From: Cycas panzhihuaensis
Taxonomy: Eukaryota; Cycadophyta
Reading direction: 5' to 3'
DNA length: 64,000 nucleotides
NCBI GenBank assembly: GCA_023213395.1
Contig: CM041465.1
Span: 83,397,741 to 83,461,740, forward strand
How positions within the stretch are numbered: position 1 is the stretch's first letter; every line of letters starts with the position of its first letter. A model generated the notes under the pieces. That model saw only the letters and a program-made list of their open reading frames with translations. It searched no databases and was not told the DNA's origin. Positions 32,311 to 44,781 of the stretch are shown one piece after another. Both the position numbers and the translations under genes were made by a program.

Positions 32311-33051
32311 CCTTAAGAGTATGGTATCTTAAATGTCATTGTTATTGCATGTAATTGGGAGGTTGCCTCCTTGAAGGGTGTTGCAATACAAGTGCTCTTT
32401 TTGGACTTATTTGCTTATTATATTGGTGTGCTAATACCCACGTATTTTTGCAAGCGAGCAGAGCTTGGCTGAGCAGGAACCTCGAACTGCATTCGCGTTA
32501 GGGTTTGAGCGTGGAGACGGGTCTTTCCGCTTCGGGGCCGTGGACGCCATGGCGTCCCCTGAGGTATCTGGCTAGTGCTGTCCGGAGGGCGCTTGCAGGC
32601 GGTTCTGGGCTTCTCCCTTCCCACTCGGTGAAGCATTTAAGGCGGTTTGAAGGCTCGGCTACGCTGGGTGCAGGCAGAGAGTTCATTTCAGACCACGCCC
32701 CAAATTGCTATCTCAAGGAGCAACTCTCCGTCTGCCAACTTGAAGACGCCAGCTCCCTTCGATCTTTACCAGGGTCTAAGAAAGTGAAACGCCGCCGCCA
32801 TCTATTAGCGTACGGATGCGTGGATGCCAGAGGTGGGCTGCGGGCCTCTCAATCCTTTTTTAAGCAGTACATTAGAATCTTCCGGAGAGGTTTTATTTTC
32901 CAGGGAAGGGAACTCGGGTTTTGCATGTTCTTGGGTTGGAAAATAAATGGTATGCATTATTTTTGCATGGAGTTTGCTATTCTGCTTTTGAGCTTTTTCT
33001 AAATGGAATCAGACCATATTTCTCATTATCGTAACTGCACCCTATCCGGAT

Positions 33052-33951
33052 GTGGGAAAATCTTACCGAGATGCCTTGAAAACAAACGAGGAGGAAACCT
33101 TTGACTTAACACCCGTGTTTGAGGATAACAAAGCCGCATCAAGATCCCCTTGCTCGTGGAAAAAGCCGAAAAATTATGGGAGAACCGCACTGGTGGGTAG
33201 ATTCTCGTGCCCTGCACTGTGGTTGGAAGCCATTAGATCATGGACCAAGATGAAATGGAAATCTGGGAGTTGTGTGGAAGTTGTTGCCATGCCCAAGGGC
33301 TGTGTGCTCTTTAAATTTGCTTCATTCGAGGACATGTCAAGCATTTTGCTCAAGGCTCCTTGGATGTTTGGGCGAAAGGCCCTCTCTCTAGAGAAATGGC
33401 ATAGGGGCTTTGATCCCTCGAGTCCTAAAATCTGCCAAGCCCGGATCCAACTCCCGGGTCTTCCCCTTCACCACTGGAACCCTGAGGTCTTTAGAGGCAT
33501 ATCGAAGCTGGTGGGCCCTTTATTGGCAGTTGACTCCGCTACGAAGAATAGGAGTAGGCTCATTAACGCCAGAATTTGTGCCCTGGCTAGATTAGACAAA
33601 CCGCTACTGGATGACATTTGGATGGACCTGCCAGACGAGAGCTGGACACAACCGCTGATCTATGAGTTGGATCACTTCAGATGTTCAACATGCAGAGTTC
33701 TGGGGCACCTGCCCCAAAAGTGCCCGGGTGTGCAGCCCTCTAAGGAGGTGAAGGAGGACCCGCTTGCATCTAGCCCCCAAGGTATTGAGGAGGGTGTTGT
33801 ACACACAGCCTCTCTGGAAACTTCTGTCGCCCCCTCCCCGATTTTAGATTTTAACCCAGACGAAGAGGACACGTTGCTTGAGGATGATCTTCCTATGCCT
33901 CAGGGGATCTTGGCGGAAGAGGAAGGTGCAGGGGGTCATTCCGTCGGATGA
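33052..33951 (+). CDS. LINE ORF1: DUF4283-like domain and zinc knuckle
   Basis: A 299-codon frame. After an MGKSYRDAL-type opening comes a DUF4283-like domain (WTKMKWKSG, VVAMPKGCVLFKFASFEDM, APWMFGRKALSLEKWHRGF). The typical ARIQLPGLPLHHWNPEVF and IGKL-like stretch follows, then a CCHC knuckle of the zf-CCHC_4 type (C-x2-C-x4-H-x4-C, HFRCSTCRVLGHLPQKCPG). The C-terminus is acidic. ORF1 proteins coat the LINE RNA. The frame ends at 33949-33951. A Gly-rich continuation in another frame to 34151 suggests the original ORF1 was longer. Confidence 0.88.
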   Translation: MGKSYRDALKTNEEETFDLTPVFEDNKAASRSPCSWKKPKNYGRTALVGRFSCPALWLEAIRSWTKMKWKSGSCVEVVAMPKGCVLFKFASFEDMSSILLKAPWMFGRKALSLEKWHRGFDPSSPKICQARIQLPGLPLHHWNPEVFRGISKLVGPLLAVDSATKNRSRLINARICALARLDKPLLDDIWMDLPDESWTQPLIYELDHFRCSTCRVLGHLPQKCPGVQPSKEVKEDPLASSPQGIEEGVVHTASLETSVAPSPILDFNPDEEDTLLEDDLPMPQGILAEEEGAGGHSVG

Positions 33952-34279
33952 AGGTTCCCAAGACGCCCGGCATTGGGACCATTAAGGGAAAAGGTAGAGG
34001 AGAAGGTTGGGTCGGTGGCCGAATCCAGGGGATTGATAGTTTGGAGGTGGCAGAGTCTGGGAGGACAGCCCCCGACGCTTTATTGCCACTGGCTTTGAAG
34101 AAACCTGATGTGGGGACAGAGAGGAAGGTTGGCACCTCCCCAGGTTGCTAAGAGAAGACTCTACCGCCTGTAGACCTAGGCACCCAGAAAACTCTTAAGG
34201 AAGCTTTCCTCGAAGGACTGTTCTCGATCCAAGACAAGAGTAGAGATCCCCAAAAGGGATACCGCAGAGGTTTGGAACA

Positions 34280-37200
34280 GAGAAAGAAGGCGAAAATCTT
34301 GACATGGAATATTAGGGGACCGAATGCCCGTCAAAGCAAAGAATCATCAAAGATATGAGAATCGACACCGGTTAGATCTAGTTTTTGCAAGAAACTAAGT
34401 TAGGCAAGGAAAATGGGTCAAGATCCGTAGCAAAATATGGAAGCAAGCGGAGGGAATCGAGAGGGACTATAGCCAAGGGGTCGGGGGCCTAATGGTGCTC
34501 TGGAACCCCTCGATTGGGTCGGGAGGAAGTTTTTTGGGCGAAGACTCTTTTATTTCTTCGGTTAACGAACAAAAGCAACAACATATCTTGGATTGCTACA
34601 AATGTCTATGCCCCACTCTCCGCATGACCAGGAAGAGGCTCTGGGAGAAATTGATCGAGGTCCATAAGGACTGCAAGCTCCCGTGGTTGCTTGCAGGGGA
34701 CTTCAACTCCCCCTATCCTGGCGACAAGAGAGGCGGTGTGGGGGATGGACCTCGAGCATGGAGGAGTTTGGTGACTTCCTTCAAGGGGTTTGGAAGATGT
34801 CACCTCGGAGGGCATCCTTCACTGGTCCAATAAGAGGTCGGGAATGCCTTTTATTCAAATTAAGTCGGATAGGGTCTTTGGTCAACTATGACCTGGATCT
34901 TGCTTTTTCTGACTATGCCTTAGAGGCTCTACCGAGGATCAGCTCTGATCACTCGCCTCTTCTCATGAATTTTTCGGCCCCGGGTAAATTCGTCGGGGCC
35001 CCTTTCAGATTTGAATTAATGTGGCTACGCCATCACGATCCGCGAGGGAAAATAGAGGATTGGTGGGTATTGATATTAAGGGACATGCTATGTACAGATT
35101 TACTAAGAAGCTGGACTGGGTTAAAAAACAAATCAAGGCCTGGAACAAGGAAGTTTTTCTTAGTTTAAATGATCAAAAGGATAAAATTAGCCAGGAGTTG
35201 AAAGGCATAGAGGATCAAATCGAGCGATGGGGCGATCAGTGGAGTTGGATAAAGCCGAGAAGGAACTCACAGAGTCTATGGAAGAGATCCTCCAAAGAGA
35301 AGAGATTCATTGGAGGCAAAATCTAGGGCCCTTTGGTGGTCAAGGGATTACCAGATTTTTCCATATGACCACAGTCAAGCACAGGGCGAGCAATAGAATC
35401 AAGTCTCTTCAAAAGGAAGATGGCTCGATTGCCAGCTCGGACGAGGACATGAAGGAGATGGCATGTGATTACTTCAAGGATTTATTCACCGAATCCGCTA
35501 AAGTGAACGAGGAAAGGAGGAAAGACTTCGGACAACATTCCGTGTTTGGTGAGCGAAGATCGAATGCTCAACTCACCGCTCCCTTCTCTCAAGAGGAAGT
35601 CAAGATGGCTCTCTTTGGGATGAAAAGATAAAGCGCATCCGATGGCTTCCCGGGATTCTTTCAGGAATTCTGGGACATTATCAAGGGAGATCTCATGGAT
35701 GCGGTCAAGGAGTTTGAAGTTAACAGAAAGATTCTGCAGGAATGGCAGACCACCTTTCTTGTCCTTATTCCCAAAAAAGAAGGGGCTAATAGGATGGAGG
35801 ATTTCCGCCCTATCAGCCTCTGTAATGTGAAATACAAAATCTTAACGAAGGTCCCGTGAATAGGATGAAGAAAGTTATGCCAAACATCATCTCTCGTAAC
35901 CAAGATGGCTTCCTTCGGGAAGGTGACGACGATGGCTACATAGTTGTCCATGAAACACTCCATTCGCGTAGAGAGGAAGGATCCGTTGATGATTGTCAAA
36001 ATTGACCTATCGAAAGCTTTCTGTGGTCTCTGGAATTGCCTTCTTGAATGCCTTGGGGCCTTTGGTTTTGGGGAGATCGGCGGTCTGGATAAAATTATGC
36101 ATTGGAAACCCACAATTCTCGGTTATCATAAATGGCTCTTCTTCAAAATTTTTTCCGGGATTCAGGGGATTGAGGCGGGGGGACCCTCTTTCTCCCTTTT
36201 TGTTCATCGCGATGGCTGAGCTCCTAGGCCGATCATTGGAGGCTGCCAGAAGGGAGGGAGTCTTAAAAGGCATAAAGCCGACATCTGGGTTAGATTCGGT
36301 GGCCCATCAGCAATTTGTGGACGACAACATATTCCTAGGGAAGGCTGCTCTAGGCGAAGCCTCCAAACTCAAAGAGATCTTAGTCCACTTTGAGGAAGCT
36401 ACGAACCTGAAGATAAACATAAATAAGAGCAATGTTTTCTTCCTAAATACCCCGGGCCAAGCTCAGGGTAGGATAAGCAGAATCTTAGGGATGAGCATTA
36501 AAAAACTTCCTTCAACCTACCTGGGGCTGCCGCTCTTTGTTGGGAGGATGACTAAGGACATGTGGAATCCCCTCATCGACAGGATCACGAGAAGAGTTGG
36601 CCGAAAGGCGCCTTCTTAGTCTTGTAGGAAACTCCAGCTAGTCGCCTCGACGCTGCAGAGTATACCTGTTTTTTGGATGTCTATATTCCGAATCCCGACG
36701 GGCATTTCAAATATTGTTGAATCTATCCAGAAAAGATTCCTTTGGTGCAGTATGGAGAACAAGGACGAATTCACTTGGTTAATGGAATAAGGTGCACACC
36801 GAAATGGGGTGGGGCTCAACACGAGAAGGATTTCCCCCTTTAACACTGCCCTTGGGGCTAAGTTGGGGTGGCGGCTACTAAAAAGGGGTGAGAGACCCTG
36901 GGAGAGGATACTCATCAGAAAATATATCCAAGGGGGCTCCCTTATTGAAATAGATGCCTCCCAGGCTGGTTCCATTGTCTGGAGAAGCATTCTGAAAGCA
37001 TGGAAAACCATTAGTAAAGGTTTGAAATGGAGACTTGGAGATGGAGCCTCCATAAGACTCTGGGAAGATGTTTGGTGCTGTGACAATGCCCTCAAGGACG
37101 ACCCCGACCTGGTTCCCATTATGGAGCTCTGTGTCAGGACTTATGGCACTCAGGTTAAGAATTATTGGACCGGGAGTGGGAAAAACAAGCGTTGGAAGGC

Positions 37201-38433
37201 TCTGGAGGAAATCCAAGGGGAAAGACTGCAAGAAGGGCTAAATAAGGTAAAAAACATCCTTCGAAAAAATTATATTCCCAGGACGACTTCGCCGGACATG
37301 GTGGTGTGGCCTTTAGGCCCGTCTGGGGATTATACTGTAAAGGAAGGTTATCATTTCCTTTGCTTAAATAGAGGCGACGGAGGAATCCTACCCTTGAAGG
37401 GGTTTGGAAGCTCTATTATTCCAAAGATAGCAATTTTACGGTGGACTGTATGAAGAACAAAATCCTCACTTTGGATAACTTGAAGAAGAGAGGCATTGAG
37501 CTGGCAAATAGATGCATCCTTTGCTGTTCAGAAGAAGAATCTAGGGACCATATCTTCATAGGGTGTGCATACACGAGAGAGGTTTGGAGGTTGGTTCTTA
37601 GGAAATTTGAGGTTTGCTGGGTCTTTCCAGAAGGGATTTTCGATTTATGGATTGCCTGGCGTAGTCCCTTGTAAGCACTCGACTGCACCTGGAAAGTGGC
37701 GCTCCCGATTGTGGCTTGGAACATATGGAAAGAAAGAAATAGGCGCATCTTCCAGAATTTTCAGTCGGATCAGATGGCCATTTTTAACAGGATTTCCTCG
37801 GACATAAGGGAAAACGCTAGCAGGGTGAAGGATAAACGGATTTCAGTTCAGGAGAGCAGGATTCTTAGTAATTGGGGATTTCCCTGTTTTGAAACCGTGA
37901 GGACTAGGAATCGTAGATGGCGACCTCCGGATGAGACATGGACCAAAGTTAATTTTGATGGGGCCGCTAAAGGGAATCCTGGGATAGCCGGGGGCGGAGG
38001 TATTTGAGGATAGCTCGGTTCCCCCAGATGGGCATTTGCGGAATACTATGATTGCCAGACAAACCACTTTGCAGAAGTGCATGCTATGTTCAAGGCGCTC
38101 GACCTGTTGATGAGAACCTTGATTTGGTTCTCGAGGGGACTCGAGGTGGTTATCAAGACTTTAAGAGGGAGGCTCTCCCAGTTGGAGATTCCGGTCCCTT
38201 TTCAATGATGCCAAAGAGCTCATGAAGGGTCCGATCAAGTCCGTGATACTCAAGATACCTTCAGAGAAGGAAACAAACCTGCGGATTTCCTAGCAAACTG
38301 GGGTGTAAGGCATCGAGAAGGTCAAGTTTGGAAGAGTGATTTTCCTAGGGATCTTATGGCCCTGATAGATGAGGATATGAGTCGTGTGACTAGCCAGCGG
38401 GGCTTGTCCCGGCAGATAGTTTTCCTGGCCTAG
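34280..38433 (+). pseudogene. LINE ORF2: endonuclease, reverse transcriptase, RNase H
   Basis: The AP-type endonuclease starts at KILTWNIRGPN (about 34290), shows GVGGLMVLWNP, WLLAGDFNSPYPGDKRGG and ISSDHSPLL. The RT has LVLIPKKEG, EDFRPISLCNVKYKIL, KIDLSKAF, RGDPLSPFLFI and the catalytic box QFVDDNIFLG, then LPSTYLGLPLF. A Cys/His segment near 37500 (CILCCSEEESRDHIFIGC) is the zf-RVT region. RNase H begins VNFDGAAKGNPGIAGGGG (37950) and ends with TFREGNKPADFLANWG near 38270. The ORF stops at 38431. At least six frame changes and several stops make it nonfunctional. The endonuclease nicks target DNA and the RT copies the RNA there. Confidence 0.92.
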
Positions 38434-38546
38434 ACCGTGGGGATGTCACGGTCAAATATCTCATGGTAGCTCACTGCTCCCCGATGTACTAGGTTGTGGG
38501 ATCCTGCTCAAACCCACTATAATTCATTTTTATCTTATCAAAAAAA
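38434..38546 (+). other. LINE 3' UTR and A-rich tail
   Basis: A short GC-moderate 3' UTR ends in ATCAAAAAAAA next to the target duplication, as expected for target-primed insertion. Confidence 0.85.
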
Positions 38547-38852
38547 AAGCTAACTGATGAGGTTCCTAATATCCCCTTACATCCCATGGAGGTTGAATTT
38601 TTTCATGCATCCTTTGTAAATTACGAAGAGAAATGCTTTTTCCATTGTGGAAGAGCTCAAATTTATATCTACAAGCATTTCTATGTTGGACTTGCTTAGG
38701 AGCTATATTGGGTAAAAGTAATTTCTACTCAACATCCTTGGTGTGTAGCAACCTTATTCTATTGAACCTCTTATTGCCTTCGACCCATTCTAACTTAGTA
38801 AGCATCACGATTGCCAAGACATTCCCCCATTCTTCATTTGCATCATGAGTGG

Positions 38853-39165
38853 GGAATGGACTATTAAGAAATATATTATTGATGATGGTGCCACCACCAG
38901 TGCTATTATCTTTCACCTACTTGATCCCCTTAGTATTATTTCCTTTAAGATTATAAATTAGGTATACTAAGGATATGACAAAACTCAAGCCATTCTTATA
39001 GGCAAGGTTTTATTTCCCTTTATCATCTAGGTTACAATCCTTATTACAAAGTTCATGATCATTAACCTAGACCTATAGTACAATATATTATTAGGTAGGC
39101 CATGGATTGATCAAATAGAGGCTATTTGTTCTTATCTCTTTGGTGAGCTCCAATTCATCCATAGG
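38853..39165 (+). pseudogene. Aspartic protease of the ancient gypsy element
   Basis: Downstream of the LINE the frame reads EWTIKKYIIDDGATTSAII (active site DDGAT), continues over a decayed middle and keeps YNILLGRPWIDQIEAICS followed by LQFIHRG. Gypsy proteases of the Athila/Tat group end this way (ILGRPWI..., LKF). It matches the layout of the protease in the GC-rich element near 14890-15180. Confidence 0.78.
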
Positions 39166-39188
39166 GGGGCGGGGGGGGAGGAGGGGGA
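39164..39188 (+). other. G-rich run, possible G-quadruplex
   Basis: A run of G broken only by one C and two A bases (six G, C, eight G, A, GGA, five G) directly follows the protease domain in an otherwise AT-rich region. Confidence 0.8.
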
Positions 39189-39737
39189 TGTCTAGATAGT
39201 CTATCATCAACATAAATCCCAATAGTAGTAGATCTCTTCAGTTGATGCCTTTTAGAAGAGAACAAGCCTAATTCCCCCTTTATATCTCTTATTTTTTTCC
39301 ATTATATTCAAACTAAGAGGCCTAACACATGTAATGGGGTTGAGATTAAGGACATCCACATGATCTATTAGGTCATCCATAATCTTAAACACTTTGAGAA
39401 TGATGAGGCCATTCTTGAACACCTTATTGGATCATCTCCCACCCAACTAATATAAAATTAGTTTTTCTAAGTACATTCTTCCTGATTCTCCCTTAACCTA
39501 TAAAGGTTAAGAGGCTCTTATGACTTCTCCACTAGTGGACTCTGCCCCTTCTCATTACAAGGAGGGTAGTATTTTGCCCATTAACAACATTATTGACATT
39601 GACCCTAGCACTGTTGATGAGTCTCATATCATTAAAGTAGAGGTTGATTGCTCTTGAGAATTATGCTAGGCCTACCTCCTTATATTAGAACATATTCACT
39701 AGATATGACATTAGGCATATCAAAATAATAACTCTTC

Positions 39738-39970
39738 TAAGAAGAAAGCCTATGCTACATGCAACATGAATTTATAGCCACATAAGTTTAAAGTAGTGAG
39801 TAAGGTATTCAGGGTTAAATATTTTCATGAGAAGCTATGTAATTTTATGCTTAAATAGGTAGGACCATATCTCATAACAAAGAATTAAACAATGATGTTT
39901 ATTACATTTCTATAATGGATGGGAGTGAGCTCGAAAGTCCCATTAACTCTTAGTTTCTCCATCTTTATTA
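39738..39970 (+). pseudogene. Integrase C-terminus of the ancient gypsy element
   Basis: The translation (frames shifting) gives PHKFKVVSKVFRVKYF, VGPYLITKN, and then DVYYISIMDGSELESPINS and FLHLYYA. This is the Athila/Tat integrase tail pattern (GPY.V, YYL.DMDG..L..P.N, L+.YY). Only about 570 bases separate it from the protease, so RT, RNase H and the integrase core are deleted. Confidence 0.7.
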
Positions 39971-40052
39971 TGCTTAGCTTATCTCTTCCTTCACTCTACA
40001 ATGAGATTAAATTATAACACACTCTAACACAAGTATAGTTTATTAAAAATTT

Positions 40053-40075
40053 CCCCTAAGCTTAGTGCTTAGGGG
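40053..40075. other. Perfect 9-bp stem hairpin
   Basis: CCCCTAAGC and GCTTAGGGG flank a 5-base loop. The right arm with its flank (CTTAGGGGCACTCT) recurs about 60 bases later. Function unknown; it may belong to the ancient element's 3' LTR. Confidence 0.7.
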
Positions 40076-40329
40076 CACTCTAAAATATGTATAAACTACA
40101 CATTTTCTCTTTCTTCATGTACATTACTTAGGGGCACTCTCACTTTTACTTTATGATCTTTTGAGAGGAAGATTTTGAGTGATAAGTAGTAGATTATGAG
40201 GTTCTCTAGAAAGAGGAAGATTACTTTAGAGAGCTGATGAAAGGTCAAGTCAACAATTTCCTTGATGTCTCCATGGAAAAAATACCTTGATCAATATTTT
40301 TTCTTAGGTCTTTTCCTTATTAAAAATGG

Positions 40330-40710
40330 AGTAAACTGACCCCATATTTCACCATAATATTTAACACTAAATAGACTAAGAGCATAAGCAAAGCATAATA
40401 AAAAGATAAAATTATTATTATTTTTAGAAAAATAAATGATTATAGAAATATGAGCACCATGAGAATTGATTATAAAATACTATTGCAACATCATAATGCA
40501 CTAATTATAAGATCTCAATTAAATAATAATGATCTCTATAATATTTAATGAGGCATTATATAGATAAATGATGCCTCTTATATGAATTTTATTGGTAGAA
40601 GTAAGTAGCCCATGTATAAATATTAAGAGCTAGCATCAATTGTTAGGTCCCATGGGTCACATGTGCTAGTAATCAGGTCCCATAGTTAAAGGTAGCCATG
40701 TAATATGTCC
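40330..40710 (+). repeat. Dispersed repeat, copy A
   Basis: Shares long segments with 46275-46600: a CATATTTC.CCATAATA start, AGAGCATAA, AATATGAGCACCA.GA.AATTGATTA, TGAATT.TATT, and GGTCAGGTCCCATAGTTA-like endings. Same orientation, no coding potential. It may be an LTR or another dispersed element. Confidence 0.75.
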
Positions 40711-41169
40711 TTTTCTCTAAGATGCTGAGTTCCCTAAGCTAAGAAATATGGATGTTAATGGATGAACTCTATTGATTTAAATATTTCTTCTTCTAGTTTA
40801 TAGCTGACCCACTATATGAGATATTTATAGATGATTCTGTTGTAAAGGTGATACTCTCGATTGGCCCATATATGGTTAGGAGGAATAATAAGCATTTTCT
40901 CTTTATTAAGTATATGGAGGATATTTTGGAGGGTGGTGGCTTTCCTAAGATATTTTTTGAGATAGCAAAAATAGAAAACGTTATAAATTTTGGTGTTCAG
41001 AGGGGAGTTAAAGGGTATAACCAACTTTTCTAATATGTTAGAGGATTTTGTATAGACTATAATAATAGGGTTTGAGGTTATGATTTTTATTTTGTTTTAG
41101 GGATTATTATTTATATGGTTTGAAGTATAAAAACACAACACCACCTACTAAAAAGGAATGATTAGAGTG

Positions 41170-41605
41170 GTGGTAGTCAATAAGGTATTTTATGCAGTTT
41201 TAGGCTATGGATAGGTTCTATTTCAGAGTGTGGATAATTCAGTCCATGTCTTCTAGTTTTTTTAGACAATAACTATAGGCAGGTTGGTAGTAAGGGCATG
41301 GTGGGATGGTGGAGGATAATTATAAAGGGCTATACATAGGGATATATTAATAATAGAATAATGAGAAGAGTTGTATTGGCATTCAATAAGGGAAAACTAA
41401 GAAGTCTATTTTCTCTAGTGTTTTGAGACCAAGTAATGTAAGTAGGTTTCCAATGTTTTATTGGAACCTTTAACTGACCATTGATTTGGGGTTGGTATAT
41501 TAAACTCATGTTAAAAAGGGTTCTTAAGGCATGAAAAAGTTCTTTCCAAAATAAACTCATAAATTTAGGGTGTCAGTCACAAACCATAGTGAATAGAAAT
41601 CCATA
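41170..41605 (-). pseudogene. Antisense gypsy integrase fragment
   Basis: On the minus strand the translation gives PKFMSLFWKELFHALRTLFNMS, YQPQINGQ, and ETYI-like and W..LPL-like remnants. This is the gypsy integrase core from the second acidic residue to past the third (H/YPQ.DGQ.E motif, here INGQLK). The segment ends a dozen bases before a copia LTR at 41617, which probably truncated it. The rest toward 41170 is very decayed. Orientation is opposite to all gypsy elements elsewhere in the window. Confidence 0.75.
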
Positions 41606-41616
41606 GAAATAGAAAA

Positions 41617-41929
41617 TGTTGGGGTTAATGTTCATCATCCCACTCCTACCATTTACACATATGAGTACACACATGTAAAGGTAAGTAAGGTAAGGTTAAC
41701 TATAACTTTAGTTAATCACTATTTTAATATTGTTTAAATTTAAAGGTTGAGGTTTCCTTCCTCCCTCAAATTATATATTTACTAGGGTGACAAACCCTAG
41801 TGTCTTTTGACACCACCTCCATTTGGAAATATGTACACACTCTCAAACATGGCTTGAATAAAGATCTTTGGCCTCTTCTCATATTATATAATAGATTGAT
41901 TATTTGCTTATTGCTCTACTCTGTCTCCA
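41617..41929 (+). repeat. Copia LTR, family of the nested element at 2044
   Basis: Opens TGTTGGGGTTAATGTTCATC and ends CTCTACTCTGTCTCCA. It parallels the LTRs at 2044 and 5253 in order of motifs (GGTTAATGTTCAT, TTTAAA.TTTGAGG, CACCACCT, CTCTGTC). A primer site follows. No partner LTR was found, so the rest of this element is lost or beyond recognition. Confidence 0.7.
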
Positions 41930-41945
41930 AGTTTTCAATTCCTTT

Positions 41946-42009
41946 ATTTGGTATTAGATCTTCTTGGCAAAACCTTCATTTGGTATCAGAGCTTCTTGGC
42001 AACTCCTTC
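41946..42009 (+). other. Duplicated tRNA-iMet-type primer site (32-base tandem)
   Basis: TGGTATCAGAGCT at 41981 is the standard plant copia primer site. A 32-base copy just upstream carries TGGTATTAGATCT at 41949, two changes away. Both are followed by TCTTGGCAA. Confidence 0.85.
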
Positions 42010-44024
42010 ACTTTCCAAATTACTTATAGTAACAACATAATTGAGAGTGTTATGTTAGAGTAGTATCAGTTGGACCAAGTCAATGACTAGATCACATCTT
42101 GAATAATCTAACTCTAGGAATAGGCCAAACTACCTAGCCAAGACAAGTTAACTATAACAGAGTAAACTATACTCAACATCTAGTTAGATAATATCAATAA
42201 CTAGTGTGGTGTGCTAAATAATAGGTGTCTTCTCTTGATCATAAAAAAATTATTTCAATAACTAGGTGATCTTCATGTTTGGTAAGTGTTTTCCATTCAC
42301 TAAACCAAATATGATGTTACCAAGGGGAAAATAAATAATCAGTATATCAAGGATATCTTATGTCATAAATTCATCAAATATTTCTTACTTAATGATCTTT
42401 TTCAACTAAAATGGACTTCAAAATGTCATAAATGTACCTTAAAATGCTTGATTTATATAAGATTTTATTTTTCATCACCATTACTTAAAAATAACCTTTA
42501 CCATCATGTTTGGAGCCATAGAAACAATAAAATTGGCTAAAAGTTTCCTAAAAATAGATATGGAATTCATCTTCTATGAGGTTTAGAGTATTTACATCAA
42601 ATTTACCTTTAATTTTCTCTATCTTATACTTTTTAAAGCATAGCATGTGACCACTCATTTTGATCGTATCAAAGTCAACTTTCTAATACAATTAACAACA
42701 CTTAATTTTGATACATGAATGAGAAGTGATGTAGTAAAATATATTAATAACCCATGGAAAAGTATGCAATCTATTCGAAAATAGAGGCAGAATTGAAATA
42801 TTATCAAATATCAAATAAGATGTTAAAAAAAAAACTTTCCAATTTAGTTAACTCTATTTTAGAGTCTACCCCCTTATGGTTAAGTCCTTAGTCATACAGA
42901 CTTATGACGTGGCCACTTATTGACCTATCAAAGGGCTCTCTACAATTGAAAATTAAATTTAACATTTTATTTATAATTTTTTTTTTAGTTTAGAAAAAAA
43001 TTATTTTGTGAATTCGCCTATATGAAACTCAAAATCTCATATTTAATCGATCTACATAAATTTCTCTAGATGTGATTCTTCTTCAACTTATTTATCTTAA
43101 CTATGGTAAGGGTGATTGTCTCAATTGTGGGCAAAGTTGGCCAGTTTCTATTCATCTATGTAGGGTATGATACAAAATTCTCTAGATTTATTTCTCTACA
43201 TTTGGTAATTCCTTTTCTAGTTTTAGATCATTATAATGGATAATATGCAAGATTCCTATTGTGAATGGGTGGCTTGTGTTCTACGTATAGTAGTTTAGCC
43301 CATGAGGGTTTCTATTATCTTAATGATTGTGGGCACGAGGTATGGCTACAGTAGCCGAAAACCTTTTGCATGTAGGTCTAAATTATAATGTGGTATAAAC
43401 TATACTACCCTATGGTTACCCTTCAAGATATCTAGATTCTATATGCATTCATTCTATAGCATGTTTAAACTATGGGCTATAGGTGGTAGAACCCTTACAT
43501 CAATCACGATGGTTATGGGGGGTTTACAAAGTGTACTTTGACTCATAGGGGTTTAGGACATGACATAGAGGATACTAGGGAGACTTTAGGTTTAGTGTTA
43601 TGAAAGGACTCTTAGGGTGGGTCACCACTTAGGTAATGCTCTAAATCTAAGTTTTCATCTATAGAAAGGTTAAGGTCAATTATGAAAACCATACATGTAG
43701 CTTTACATAACTTCTCATGATAATAGGTCCACTTTTTTGAGTACTTGATGCAAAGACTAGCCTCTCAATATCTGTTTGCTTTGGCTATGAGAATATGTAA
43801 GAGATTTGAAGGCTACTCCACTACCATACATTGTGGATCATCCATATATTGGCACTTCTAATTTGTTGAGTGAGGACATAGGTAGAAGGGAGGATCTTGA
43901 TGGAAGATAACTGGTTATTCTACTTCAAATTTTACTTTAATCACTTTTGCTATGGATATGGTCTCTTTAAGAGTGATTGGAAAAACTACTTTAAGTCACA
44001 TTTAAATGTGGTCTTTAAGTCCTA

Positions 44025-44026
<2 letters not shown>
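42010..44026. other. Unassigned AT-rich DNA
   Basis: No coding frame or known repeat recognised on either strand. 42010-42250 may be leader and decayed copia gag belonging to the LTR at 41617. Confidence 0.4.
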
Positions 44027-44342
<316 letters not shown>

Positions 44343-44781
44343 TGATGATCATCTATTGATCAAGAGTTTGAGATACTCAACATTGAAGGGCCTAGAATTC
44401 CTTAGTGTACATTTCAATTAATGTTATTTCCTTAAGGTCAAATGTGGGAATAATGATTTTATGGTGGAGTGTGTACTAGTCTAATGGGGGTGGAGGTGGT
44501 GGGGAGCTTCCATATATAGTGGAGGTGGAGGGTATATTAAAAATTTGGGTGGAAAGTTTCATGGGTTGACCAAATGACCAAATGATTTAGTAATATTATT
44601 ATTTAAAGTGTTATACTAGGTCTATAGGGATTAGATCAAATTTACTTGGGTAGGAGGATCCACTGTGCAAAAGAAATAATTCAGTAAAGTGAGTTTAGAC
44701 AAGTAGGACAAAAGAAAATATATTATAGAAGAATAAGGGATTTAGAAGGATGGGGATTATAAGGGAAGAATGAGATTAAAG

